Source: Saccoglossus kowalevskii (lineage: Eukaryota > Hemichordata > Enteropneusta > Harrimaniidae). From it: 28,250 nt of DNA. The notes under the pieces are model-generated. The model was not told the origin of the DNA. It did not search any database and was given only the letters and a program-made list of their open reading frames with translations. How positions within the stretch are numbered: position 1 is the stretch's first letter; every line of letters starts with the position of its first letter. The stretch is taken from positions 1 to 28,250 of the forward strand of contig NW_003127059.1 in NCBI RefSeq assembly GCF_000003605.2. Reading direction: 5' to 3'. Shown here piece after piece: positions 9,915-21,531 of this stretch. The position numbers were made by a program, and so were the translations under genes.

Positions 9915-10858
9915 ATGCACAAAATATTTATTCACATTTTCGAACTTTTAACTATGGGGAACGTTACTATGATATCACAGGTAACAATCCCGAATGAAAC
10001 TACCAACTTTGCAATCGCTTTTCACGACTTTGTAACCAGTTTGTTGTCGATTTTTTGCTTGACTGTTGTGATAATCTGCTTATATATGAGGCATTCACGC
10101 AACATTTACTTAATATTTTCGAAATTTAACTGCGGGGTTGTCATGATAATGACTTAGTTAAATATACAAGCAACTCCGCCAACATTTCCTTCGTTTTTTA
10201 CAACTTTGCACGCAGTTTTCCACCATTTTACAGTCAGCTCATGTGAACATTTCTTGACTGCTTTCAACTGGCTTTTATTAAATTTGTCGACGTTACACAG
10301 CGCGTTTCTATATGCCAACAACTTTGGGACATATATACAAATACATCTATAGACTTTTCAATGAGTTTGCACAACTTTGCACTCACTTTGAACAACTTTG
10401 CGCTGTGCGTTAACATCTTACAACCCACTACGTGCCGACAGCATCAACAGCTTGTACTCGAAATTTGGAAGGAATTTTAAAACATTCCATTAAATAAAAA
10501 AACTTACAAAAATGCCACGATTTTCAACTATAAATGATTTTCATCACAGTAAGGAAAAAAGAAGGAACGTTGCCTTATATCATTTCCATGTGTGTGATGA
10601 AAAAACAAAGTAAATTCAACAGCTCGTGTATTCAGGGAGTCTCCCATGCAAGTACTAACCACGCCCGATCGTGCTTTACTTAAAACATATGTCAGTCACC
10701 CATCCACTCAGCTGCAAGACTTATTTGAAATTAAACCGAATTGGCGACTATTTCATGTTTTTGGAAGTCTTAAATTCGATATTGCTTGCACAAATACCTT
10801 CTAGGATTGACCTATGACCTCTACATACTTGGAGTAACACTACGGTAATTTAACATCA
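9915..10858 (+). repeat. Satellite unit U11 (944 bp), entry into the homogenised block
   Basis: The anchor reads ATGCACAAAATATTTATTC. GGGGAACGTTACTATG and TTTCACGACTTTG resemble U21. From about 10362 the unit changes character to the block type: CAATGAGTTTGCAC, CTTGTACTCG, AATGATTTTCATCAC, GGAAAAAAGAAGG, CCCATCCACTC and GGAAGTCTT. The subtype boundary is thus near the end of the first half. The DR1-like site is 10808-10820. Confidence 0.95.
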
Positions 10859-11803
10859 ATGTACTTAATATTTATTCACATTTTCGAACTTTTAACTATG
10901 GGACATGATATTATGATATCACAGTTAACAATCCCGAATGAAACTACCAACTTTGCAATCGCTTTTCACAACTTTGTAACCAGTTTTTTGCCGATTTTTC
11001 GCTTGACTGTTGTGATAATCTGCTTATATATGAGGCATTCACGCAACATTTACTTAATATTTTCGAAATTTAACTGCGGGGTTGTCATGATAATGACTTA
11101 GGTTAAATATACAAGCAACTCCGCCAACATTTCCTTCGTTTTTTACAACTTTGCACGCTGTTTTCTGCCATTTTACAGTCAGCTCATGTGAACATTTATT
11201 GACTGCTTTCAACTGGCTTTTATTAAATTTGTCGACATTACACTGCGCGTTTCTATATGCCAACAACTTGGGACATATATACAAATACATCTATAGACTT
11301 TTCAATGAGTTTGCACAACTTTGCACTCACTTTGAACAACTTTGCGCTGTGCGTTAACATCTTACAACCCACTACGTGCCGACAGCATCAAAAGCTTGTA
11401 CTCGAAATTTGGAAGGAATTTTAAAACATTCCATTAAATAAAAAAACTTACAAAAATGCCACGATTTTCAACTATAAATGATTTTCATCACAGTAAGGAA
11501 AAAAAGAAGGAACGTTGCCTTATATCATTTCCATGTGTGTGATGAAAAAACAAAGTAAATTCAACAGCTCGTGTATTCAGGGAGTCTCCCATGCAAGTAC
11601 TAACCACGCCCGATCGTGCTTTACTTAAAACATATGTCAGTCACCCATCCACTCAGCTGCAAGACTTATTTGAAATTAAACCGAATTGGCGACTATTTCA
11701 TGTTTTTGGAAGTCTTAAATTCGATATTGCTTGCACAAATACCTTCTAGGATTGACCTATGACCTCTACATACTTGGAGTAACACTACGGTAATTTAACA
11801 TCA
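10859..11803 (+). repeat. Satellite unit U12 (945 bp), block type
   Basis: The anchor reads ATGTACTTAATATTTATTC. It has GGGACATGATATTATG, CCAGTTTTTTGCCG, GTCGACATTAC, CTTGTACTCG, ATGATTTTCATC, CCCATCCACTC and GGAAGTCTT. It is nearly identical to U14 and U15 over its middle. Private: CATCAAAAGCTTG, which creates a HindIII site also seen in U15. The DR1-like site is 11753-11765. Confidence 0.95.
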
Positions 11804-12747
11804 ATGTACTTAATATTTATTCACATTTTCGAACTTTTAACTATGGGACATGATATTATGATATCACAGTTAACAATCCCGAATGAAACTAACAACTTTG
11901 CAATCGCTTTTCACAACTTTGTAACCAGTTTTTTGCCGATTTTTCGCTTGACTGTTGTGATAATTTGCTTATATATGAGGCATTCACGCAACATTTACTT
12001 AATATTTTCGAAATTTAACTGCGGGGTTGTCATGATAATGACTTAGGTTAAATATAAAAGCAACTCTGCCAACATTTCCTTCGTTTTTTACAACTTTGCA
12101 CGCTGTTTTCTGCAATTTTACAGTCAGCTCATGTGCGCATTTATTGACTGCTTTCAACTGGCTTTTATTAAATTTGTCGACGTTACACTGCGCGTTTCTT
12201 TATGCCAACAACTTGGGACATGTATACAAATACATCTATAGACTTTTCAATGAGTTTGCACAACTTTGCACTCACTTTGAACAACTTTGCGCTGTGCGTT
12301 AACATCTTAGAACCCACTACGTGCCGACAGCATCAACAGCTTGTTCTCGAAATTAGGAAGGAATTTTAAAACATTTCATTAAATAAAAAAACTTACAAAA
12401 ATGCCACGATTTTCAACTATAAATGATTGACATCACAGTAAGGAAAAAAGAAGGAACGTTGCCTTATATCATTTCCATGTGTGTGATGAAAAAACAAAGT
12501 AAATTCAACAGCTCGTGTATTCAAGGAGTCTCCCATGCAAGTACTAACCACGCCCGATCATGCTTTACTTAAGACATATGTCAGTCACCCATCCACTCAG
12601 CTGCAAGACTTATTTGAAATTAAACCGAATTGGCGACTATTTCATGTTTTTGGATGTCTTAAATTCGATATTGCTTGCACAAATACCTTCTAGGATTGAC
12701 CTATGACCTCTACATACTTGGAGTAACACTACGGTAATTTAACATCA
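11804..12747 (+). repeat. Satellite unit U13 (944 bp), block type with a majority-type patch
   Basis: The left half is block type as in U12. Across about 12108-12660 several sites revert to the majority: CTGCAATTTTAC, GTCGACGTTAC, CTTGTTCTCG, AATGATTGACATC and GGATGTCTT. CAATGAGTTTGCAC at 12250 and GAAAAAAGAAGG remain block type. Private: CATGTGCGCATTTATTG near 12130. A discontinuous conversion tract fits. The DR1-like site is 12697-12709. Confidence 0.95.
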
Positions 12748-13691
12748 ATGTACTTAATATTTATTCACATTTTCGAACTGTTAACTATGGGACATGATAT
12801 TATGATATCACAGTTAACAATCCCGAATGAAACTACCAACTTTGCAATCGCTTTTCACAACTTTGTAACCAGTTTTTTTCCGATTTTTCGCTTGACTGTT
12901 GTGACAATCTGCTTATATATGAGGCATTCACGCAGCATTTACTTAATATTTTCGAAATTTCACTGCGGGGTTGTCATGATAAAGACTTAGGTTAAATATA
13001 CAAGCAACTCCGCCAACATTTCCTTCGTTTTTTACAACTTTGCACGCTGTTTTCTGCCATTTTACAGTCAGCTCATGTGAACATTTATTGACTGCTTTCA
13101 ACTGGCTTTTATTAAATTTGTCGACATTACACTGCGCGTTTCTATATGCCAACAACTTGGGACATATATACAAATACATCTATAGACTTTTCAATGAGTT
13201 TGCACAACTTTGCACTCACTTTGAACAACTTTGCGCTGTGCGTTAACATCTTACAACCCACTACGTGCCGACAGCATCAACAGCTTGTACTCGAAATTTG
13301 GAAGGAATTTTAAAACATTCCATTAAATAAAAAAACTTACAAAAATGCCACGATTTTCAACTATAAATGATTTTCATCACAGTAAGGAAAAAAGAAGGAA
13401 CGTTGCCTTATATCATTTCCATGTGTGTGATGAAAAAACAAAGTAAATTCAACAGCTCGTGTATTCAGGGAGTCTCCCATGCAAGTACTAACCACGCCCG
13501 ATCGTGCTTTACTTAAAACATATGTCAGTCACCCATGCACTCAGCTGCAAGACTTATTTGAAATTAAACCGAATTGGCGACTATTTCATGTTTTTGGAAG
13601 TCTTAAATTCGATATTGCTTGCACAAATACCTTCTAGGATTGACCTATGACCTCTACATACTTGGAGTAACACTACGGTAATTTAACATCA
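12748..13691 (+). repeat. Satellite unit U14 (944 bp), block type
   Basis: It has block-type markers throughout, with CCAGTTTTTTTCCG (one T longer than U12/U13), GTGACAATCTGC and AATTTCACTGCGG, the last two shared with U15. The right half closely matches U12, including CTTGTACTCG, AATGATTTTCATC and GGAAGTCTT; CCCATGCACTC replaces CCCATCCACTC. The DR1-like site is 13641-13653. Confidence 0.95.
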
Positions 13692-14630
13692 ATGTATTTA
13701 ATATTTATTCACATTTTCGAACTTATAACTATGGGACATGATATTATGATATCACAGTTAACAATCCCGAATGAAACTACCAACTTTGCAATCGCTTTTC
13801 AGAACTTTGTAACCAGTTTTTTTTCCGATTTTTCGCTTGACTGTTGTGACAATCTGCTTATATATGAGGCATTCACGCAACATTTACTTAATATTTTCGA
13901 AATTTCACTGCGGGGTTGTCATGATAATGACTTAGGTTAAATATACAAGCAACTCCGCCAACATTTCCTTCGATTTTTACAACTTTGCACGCTGTTTTCT
14001 GCCATTTTACAGTCAGCTCATGTGAACATTTATTGACTGCTTTCAACTGGCCTTTATTAAATTTGTCGACATTACACTGCGCGTTTCTATATGCCAACAA
14101 CTTGGGACATATATACAAATACATCTATAGACTTTTCAATGAGTTTGCACAACTTTGCACTCACTTTGAACAACTTTGCGCTGTGCGTTAACATCTTACA
14201 ACCCACTACGTGCCGACAGCATCAAAAGCTTGTACTCGAAATTTGGAAGGAATTTTAAAACATTCCATTAAATAAAAAAACTTACAAAATGCCACGATTT
14301 CACTATAAATGATTTCATCACAGTAAGGAAAAAAGCAGGAACGTTGCCTTATATCATTTCCATGTGTGTGATAAAAAAAAAGTAAATACAACTGCTCGTG
14401 TATTCAGAGAGTCTCCCATGCAAGTACTAACCACGCCCGATCGTGCTTTACTTAAAACATATGTCAGCCATCCAACCACTCAGCTGCAAGACTTATTTGA
14501 AATTAAACCGAATTGGCGACTATTTCATGTTTTTGGATGTCTTAAAATCGATATTGATTGCACAAATTCCTTCTAGGATTGACCTATGACCTATACATAC
14601 TTGGAGTAACACTACGGTAATTTAACATCA
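13692..14630 (+). repeat. Satellite unit U15 (939 bp), exit from the block
   Basis: The left half matches U14, with a longer T-run (CCAGTTTTTTTTCCG) and the anchor ATGTATTTAATATTTATTC. Near 14286-14312 there are several small deletions close together (ACAAAATGCC, GATTTCACTATAAATG, GATTTCATC). After that the unit returns to majority type. CATCAAAAGCTTG is shared with U12. The DR1-like site is 14580-14592. Confidence 0.95.
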
Positions 14631-15576
14631 ATGTATGAAATATTTATTCACATTTTCGAACTTTTAACTATGGGGCATGTTATTATGATATCACAGGTAA
14701 CAATCCCGAATGAAACTACCAACTTTGCAAACGCTTTTCACAACTTTGTAACCAATTTGTTGTCGATTTTCCGCTTGACTGTTGTGATAATCTGCTTATA
14801 TATGAGGCATTCACGCAACATTTACTTAATATTTTCGAAATTTAACTGCAGGGTTGTCATGATAATGACTTAGGTTAAATATACAAGCAACTCCGCCAAC
14901 ATTTCCTTCGTTTTTTACAACTTTTCACGCTGTTTTCTGCAATTTTACAGTCAGCTCATGTGAACATTTATTGAAAGCTTTCAACTGGCTTTTATTAAAT
15001 GTGTCGACTTTACACTGCGCGTTTCTATATGCCAACAACTTGGGACATATATACAAATACATCTATAGAATTTTCAATGACTTTGCACAACTTTGCACTC
15101 ACTTTGAACAACTTTGCGCTGTGCGTTAACAATCTTACAACCCACTACGTGCCGACAGCATCAACAGCTTGTTCTCGAAATTTGGAAGGAATTTTAAAAC
15201 ATTCTAATAAATAAAAAAACTTACAAAAATGCCACAATTTTCAACTATAAATGATTGACATCACAGTAAGGAAAAAGGCAGGAACGTTGCCTTATATCAT
15301 TTCCATGTGTGTGATGAAAAAAACAAAGTAAATTCAACAGCTCGTGTATTCAGGGAGTCTCCCATGCAAGTACTAACCACGCCCGATCGTTCTTTACTTA
15401 AAACATATGTCAGTCACCCAACCACTCAGCTGCAAGACTTATTTGAAATTAAACCGAATTGGCGACTATTTCATGTTTTTGGATGTCTTAAAATCGATAT
15501 TGCTTGCACAAATACCTTCTAGGATTGACCTATGACCTATACATACTTGGAGTAACACCACGGTAATTTAACATCA
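14631..15576 (+). repeat. Satellite unit U16 (946 bp)
   Basis: The anchor reads ATGTATGAAATATTTATTC. It has GGGGCATGTTATT, ACCAATTTGTTG, CTGCAGGGTTG (PstI), ACAACTTTTCACGC, TTGAAAGCTTTC (HindIII), TGTGTCGACTTTAC and ATAGAATTTTC; the CTGCAGGGTTG and TGTCGACTTTAC pair is shared with U6. The right half has GATGAAAAAAACAAAG and CCGATCGTTC. The DR1-like site is 15526-15538. Confidence 0.95.
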
Positions 15577-16514
15577 ATGTACGAAATATGTATTCACATT
15601 TTCGAACTTTAACTATGGGAAATGTTACTATGATATCACAGTAACATTCCATATGAAAGTACAAACTTTGCATCGCTTTTCACAACTTTGTAACCAGTTT
15701 GTGTCGATTTTCCGCTTGACTGTGTGATAATCTGCTTATATATGAGGCATTCACGCAACATTTACTTAATATTTTCGAAATTTAACTGCGGGGTTGTCAT
15801 GATAATGACTTAGGTTAAATATACAAGCAACTGCGCCAACTTTTCCTTCGTTTTTTTACAACTTTGCACGCTGTTTTCTGCAATTTTACAGTCAGCTCTT
15901 GTGAACATTTATTGACTGCTTTCAACTGGCTTTTATTAAATTTGTCGACGTTACACTGCGCGTTTCTATATGCCAACAACATGGGACATATATACAAATA
16001 CATCTATTGACTTTTCAATGACTTTGCACAACTTTGCACTCACTTTGAACAACTTTGCGCTGTGCGTTAACATCTTACAACCCACTACGTGCCGACAGCA
16101 TCAACAGCTTGTTCTCGAAATTTGGAAGGAATTTTAAAACATTCCATTAAATACAAAAACTTACAAAAATGCCACCGATTTTCAACTATAAACGATTGAC
16201 ATTACAGTAAGGAAAAGGCAGGAACGTTGCCTTATATCATTTCCATGTGTGTGATGAAAAAAAAAGTAAATTCAACAGCTCATGTATTCAGGGAGTCTAC
16301 CATGCAAGTACGAACCACGCCCGATCGTGCTTTACTTAAAACATATGTCAGTCACCCAACCACTCAGCTGCAAGACTTATTTGAAATTAAACCGACTTGG
16401 CGACTATTTCAGGTTTTTGGATGTCTTAAAATCGATATTGCATGCACAAATACCTTCTATCATTGACCTATGACCTCTACATACTTGAAGTAACACTACG
16501 GTAATTTAACATCA
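15577..16514 (+). repeat. Satellite unit U17 (938 bp), partner of U29
   Basis: The anchor reads ATGTACGAAATATGTATTC, as in U30. Between about 15608 and 15735 there are six single-base losses relative to other units (CGAACTTTAAC, CACAGTAAC, TTTGCATCGC, TTTGTGTCG, ACTGTGTG and one in CATTCCATATG). The rest carries rare variants shared with U29: CAGCTCTTGTG, CAACATGGGAC, CATCTATTGAC, AAATACAAAAACTT, GCCACCGATT, GACATTACAG, CTCATGTATTC and GCATGCACAAAT. The DR1-like site is 16464-16476. Confidence 0.95.
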
Positions 16515-17758
16515 ATGTACGAAATATTTATTCACATTTTCGAACTTTTAACTATGGGACATGTTATTATGATATCACAGGTAACAATCCCGAATGAAAC
16601 TACCAACTTTGCAACCGCTTTTCACAACTTTGTAACCAGTTTGTTGTCGATTTTCCGCTTGACTGTTGTGATAATCTGCTTATATATGAGGCATTCACGC
16701 AACATTTACTTAATATTTTCGAAATTTAACTGCGGGGTTGTCATGATAATGACTTAGGTTAAATATAAAAGTAACTCCGCCAACATTTCCTTCGTTTTTT
16801 ACAACATTGCACGCTGTTTTCTGCAATTTTACAGTCAACTCTTGTGAACATTTATTGACTGCTTTCAACTGGCTTTTATTAAATTTGTCGACGTTACACT
16901 GCGCGTTTCTATATGCCAACAACTTGGGACATATATACATCTATAGATTTTTTCAATGACTTTGCACAACTTTGCACTCACTTTGAACAACGTTGCGCTG
17001 TGCGTTAACATCTTACAAAATTTAACTGCGGGGTTGTCATGATAATGACTTAGGTTAAATATACAAAAAACTGCGCCAACTTTTCCTTCCATTCTTTACA
17101 ACTTTGCACGCTGTTTTCTGCAATTTTACAGTCAGCTTTTGAGAACATTTATTGACTGCTTTCAACTGGCTTTTATTAAATTTGTCGACGTTACACTGCG
17201 CGTTTCTATATGCCAACAACTTGGGACATATATACAAATACATCTATAGATTTTTTCAATGACTTTGCACAACTTTGCACTCACTTTCAACAACTTTGCG
17301 CTGTGCGTTAGCATCTTACAACCCACTACGTGCCGACAGCATCAACAGCTTGTTCTCGAAATTTAGAAGGAATTTTAAAACATTCCATTAAATAAAAAAA
17401 CTTACAAAAATGCCACGATTTTCCACTATAAATGATTGACATCACAGTAAGCAAAGAGTCAGGAACGTTGCCTTATATCATTTCCATGTGTGTGATGAAA
17501 CAAAAAAAAGTAAATTCAACAGCTCGTTTATTCAGGGAGTCTCCTATGCAAGTACTAACCACGCCCGATCGAGCTTTACTTTAAACATATGTCAGTCACC
17601 TAACCACTCAGCTGCAAGACTTATTTGAAGTTAAACCGAATTGGAGACTATTTCATGTTTTTGGATGTCTTAAAATCGATATTGCTTGCACAAATACATT
17701 CTAGGATTGACCTATGGCCTCTACATACTTGGAGTAACACTACGGTAATTTAACATCA
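16515..17758 (+). repeat. Composite satellite unit U18 (1244 bp), with partial duplication
   Basis: It runs normally from the anchor to the word CTTACAA at 17012-17018, then jumps back to AATTTAACTGCGG and repeats about 300 bp of the unit before continuing. The first pass has a 6-bp deletion near 16938 (ACATATATACATC for ACATATATACAAATACATC). The right half is S1 subtype (TTTTCCACTATAAATG, GCAAAGAGTCAGG, GAAACAAAAAAAAG, CACCTAACC). The DR1-like site at 17708-17720 is damaged (TGGCCT). Confidence 0.95.
17019..17321 (+). repeat. Extra 303-bp partial unit inside U18
   Basis: The sequence after 17018 corresponds to 16723-17018 of the same unit, repeated directly. At the join, CTTACAA meets AAATTTAACTG with about one shared A, so little homology guided it. 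The left part (ACTGCGCCAACTTTTCC) matches U17 rather than the first pass (ACTCCGCCAACATTTCC). The right part (ATAGATTTTTTCAATG) matches the first pass. CCTTCCATTCTTTAC near 17087 is private. Confidence 0.9.
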
Positions 17759-18701
17759 ATGTACGAAATATTTATGCACATTTTCGAACCTTTAACTATG
17801 TGAAACGTTACTTTGATATCACAGGTAACAATCCCGAATGAAACTACCAACTTTGCAATCGCTTTTCACAACTTTGTAACCAGTTTGTTGTTTATTTTTC
17901 GCTTGACTGTTGTGATAATCTGCTGATATATGAGGCATTCACGCAACATTTACTTAATATTTTCGAAATTTAACTGCGGGGTTGTCATGATAATGACTTA
18001 GGTTAAATATACAAGCAACTCCGCCAACATTTCCTTCGTTTTTTACAACTTTGCACGCTGTTTTCTGCCATTTTACAGTCAGCTCATGTGAACATTTCTT
18101 GACTGCTTTCAACTGGCTTTTATTAAATTTGTCGACGTTACACTGCGCGTTTCTATATGCCAACAACTTGGGACATATATACAAATACATCTATAGACTT
18201 TTCAATGACTTTGCACAACTTTGCACTCACTTTGACCAACTTTGCGCTGTGCGTTAACATCTTACAACCCCACTACGAGCCGACAGCATCAACAGCTTGT
18301 TCTCGAAATTTGGAAGGAATTTTAAAACATTCCATTAACTAAAAAAACTTACGAAAATGCCACGATTTTCAACTATAAATGATTGACATCACAGTAAGGA
18401 GAAAGGCAGGAACGTTGCCTTATATCATTTCCATGTGTGTGATGAAAAAAAAGTAAATTCAACAGCTCTTGTATTCAGGGAGTCTCCCATGCAAGTACTA
18501 ACCACGCCCGATCGTGCTTTACTTAAAACATATGTCAGTCACGCAACCACTCAGCTGCAAGACTTATTTGAAAATAAACCGAATTGGCGACTATTTCATG
18601 TTTTTGGATGTCTTAAAATCGATATTGCTTGCACAAATACCTTCTAGGATTGACCTATGACCTCTACATACTTGGAGTAACACTACGGTAATTTAACATC
18701 A
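17759..18701 (+). repeat. Satellite unit U19 (943 bp)
   Basis: The left half has TTTATGCACATTTTCG, CGAACCTTTAAC and ATGTGAAACGTTACTTTG, a decayed form of the type in U2, U3 and U25, and CATTTCTTGACTG as in U3, 16 units earlier. It has CTTACAACCCCACTACGAGCC near 18265, where CTACGAGCC is shared with U6. The right half is majority type with GTAAGGAGAAAGG and CAGCTCTTGTATTC. The DR1-like site is 18651-18663. Confidence 0.95.
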
Positions 18702-19644
18702 ATGTACGAAATATTTATTCACATTTTCGAACTTTTAACTATGGGACATGTTATTATGATATCACAGGTAACAATCCCGAATGAAACTACCAACTTTGCA
18801 AACGTTTTTCACAACTTTGTAACCAGTTTGTTGCCGATTTTCCGCTTGACTGTTGTGATAATCTGCTTATATATGAGGCATTCACGCAACATTTACTTAA
18901 TATTTTCGAAATTTAACTGCGGGGTTGTCATGGTTATGACTTAGGTTAAATATACAAGCAACTCCGCAAACATTTCCTTCGTTTTTTACAACTTTGCACG
19001 CTGTTTTCTGCAATTTTACAGTCAGCTCATGTGAACATTTATTGACTGCTTTCAACTGGCTTTTATTAAATTTGTCGACGTTACGCTGCGCGTTTCTATA
19101 TGCCAACAACTTGGGACATATATACAAATACATCTATAGACTTTTCAATGACTTTGCACAACTTTGCACTCACTTTGAACAACTTTGCGCTGTGCGTTAA
19201 CATCTTACAACCCACTACGTGCCGACAGCATCAACAGCTTGTTCTCGAAATTTGGAAGGAATTTTAAAACATTCCATCAAATAAAAAAACTTACAAAAAT
19301 GCCACGATTTTCAACTATAAATGATTGACATCACAGTAAGCAAAGAGGCAGGAACGTTGCCTTATATCATTTCCATGTGTGTGATGAAAAAAATAGTAAA
19401 TTCAACAGCTCGTGTATTCAGGGAGTCTCCCTTGCAAGTACTAACCACGCCCGATCATGCTTTACTTAAAACATATGTCAGACACCCAACCACTCAGCTG
19501 CAAGACTTATTTGAAATTAAACCGAATCGGCGACTATTTCATGTTTTTGGATGTCTTAAAATCGATATTGCTTGCACAAATACCTTCTAGGATTGACCTA
19601 TGACCTCTACATACTTGGAGTAACACTACGGTAATTTAACATCA
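18702..19644 (+). repeat. Satellite unit U20 (943 bp), S2-type right half
   Basis: The left half is majority type with AACGTTTTTCAC, TTGCCGATTTTCC, CATGGTTATGAC and CCGCAAACATTTCC. The right half is subtype S2: CATCAAATAAAAAAAC, GCAAAGAGGCAGG, GATGAAAAAAATAGTAA, GAGTCTCCCTTGC and CCGAATCGGCG, matching U4 sixteen units earlier. The DR1-like site is 19594-19606. Confidence 0.95.
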
Positions 19645-20589
19645 ATGTACAAAATATTTATTCATATTTTCGAACTTTTAACTATGGGAAACGTTACTAT
19701 GATATCACAGGTAACAATCCCGAATGAAACTTCCAACTTTGCAATCGCTTTTCACGACTTTGTAACCAGTTAGTTGTCGATTTTTCGCTTGACTGTTGTG
19801 ATAATCTGCTTATATATGAGGCATTCACGCAACATTTACTTAATATTTTCGAAATTTAACTGCGGGGTTGTCATGATAATGACTTAGGTTAAATATACAA
19901 GCAACTCCGCCAACATTTCCTTCGTTTTTTACAACTTTGCACGCTGTTTTCTGCCATTTCAAAGTCAGCTCATGTGAACATTTCTTGACTGCTTTCAACT
20001 GGCTTTTATTAAATTTGTCGACGTTACACTGCGCGTTTCTATATGCCAACAACTTGGGACATATATACAAATACATCTATAGACTTTTCAATGACTTTGC
20101 ACAACTTTGCACTCACTTTAAACAACTTGCGCTGTGCGTTAGCATCTTACAACCCACTACGTGCCGACAGCATCAACAGCTTGTTCTCGAAATTTAGAAG
20201 GAATTTTAAAACATTCCATTAAATAAAAAAACTTACAAAAATGCCACGATTTTCCATTATAAATGATTGACATCACAGTAAGCAAAGAGGCAGGAACGTT
20301 GCCTTATATCATTTCCATGTGTGTGATGAAACAAAAAAAAGTAAATTCAACAGCTCGTTTATTCAGGGAGTCTCCTATGCAAGTACTAACCACGCCCGAT
20401 CGTGCTTTATTTCAAACATATGTCAGTCACCTAACCACTCAGCTGCAAGACTTATTTGAAGTTAAACCGAATTGGCGACTATTTCATGTTTTTGGATGTC
20501 TTAAAATCGATATTGCTTGCACAAATACATTCTAGGATTGACCTATGGCCTCTACATACTTGGAGTAACACTACGGTAATTTAAAATCA
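19645..20589 (+). repeat. Satellite unit U21 (945 bp), S1-type right half
   Basis: The anchor reads ATGTACAAAATATTTATTC. GGGAAACGTTACTATG and TTTCACGACTTTG resemble U11. CCAGTTAGTTG introduces a TAG. The ACTTTG cluster has lost one T (AAACAACTTGCGC near 20123). The right half is S1 (TTTTCCATTATAAATG, GCAAAGAGGCAGG, GAAACAAAAAAAAG, CACCTAACC, GAAGTTAAACC). The DR1-like site at 20539-20551 is damaged (TGGCCT). Confidence 0.95.
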
Positions 20590-21531
20590 ATGTACGAAAT
20601 ATTTATTCACATTTTCGAACTTTTAACTATGGAAAACGTTACTCTGATATCACAGGTAACAATCCCGAATAAAACTACCAACTTTGCAAACGCTTTTCAC
20701 AACTTTGTAACCAGTTTGTTGTCGATTTTCCGCTTGACTGTTGTGATAATCTGCTTATATATGAGGCATTCACGCAACATTTACTTAATATTTTCGAAAT
20801 TTAACTGCAGGGTTGTCATGATAATGACTTAGGTTAAATATACAAGCAACTCCGCCAACATTTCCTTCGTTTTTTACAACTATGCACACTGTTTTCTGCC
20901 ATTTTACAGTCAGCTCATGTGAACATTTATTGACTGCTTGCAACTGGCTTTTATTAAATTTGTCGACTTTACACTGCGCGTTTCTATATGCCAACAACTT
21001 GGGACATATATACAAATACATCTACAGAATTGTCAATTACTTTTCACAACTTTGCACTCACTTTGAACAACTTTGCGCTGTGCGTTAACATCTTACAACC
21101 CACTACGTGCCGACAGCATCAACAGCTTGTTCTCGAAATTTGGAAGGAATTTTAAAACATTCCATTAAATAAAAAAACTTACAAAAATGCCACGATTTTC
21201 AACTATAAATGATTGACATCACAGTAAGGAAAAAGGCAGGAACGTTGCCTTATATCATTTCCATGTGTGTGATGAAAAAAAAGTAAATGCAACAGCTCGT
21301 TTATTCAGGGAGTCTCCTATGCAAGTACTAACCACGCCCGATCGTGCTTTACTTAAAACATTTGTCAGTCACCCAACCACTCATCTGCAAGACTTATTTG
21401 AAATTAAACCGAATTGGCGACTATTTCATGTTTTTGGATGTCTGAAAATCTATATTGCTTGCACACATACATTCTAGGATTGACCTATGACCTCTACATA
21501 CTTGGAATAACACTACGGTAATTTAACATCA
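20590..21531 (+). repeat. Satellite unit U22 (942 bp), two-unit partner of U24
   Basis: It has ATGGAAAACGTTACTCTG, CCCGAATAAAAC and CTGCAGGGTTG (PstI). The middle has a rare set: ACAACTATGCACACTG, GCTTGCAACTGG, GTCGACTTTAC, CATCTACAGAATTGTCAATTAC and CTTTTCACAAC, repeated in U24. The right half has TAAATGCAAC, ACATTTGTCAG, TGAAAATCTATATTG and CACACATACATTC, the last two as in U6. The DR1-like site is 21481-21493. Confidence 0.95.

Larger units (their letters stand above)
10362..14320 (+). repeat. Locally homogenised block spanning U11-U15
   Basis: About 4.2 units share a set of changes rare or absent elsewhere: CAATGAGTTTGCAC (10362, 11305, 12250, 13194, 14139), CTTGTACTCG, AATGATTTTCATC, GAAAAAAGAAGG, ACTTAATATTTATTC in the anchor, GGGACATGATATTATG, and a lengthened T-run in CCAGTTTTTTG. 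U13 lacks part of the set across its middle, as though patched from a majority-type unit. Recent amplification of one to two units is the simplest reading. Confidence 0.85.
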
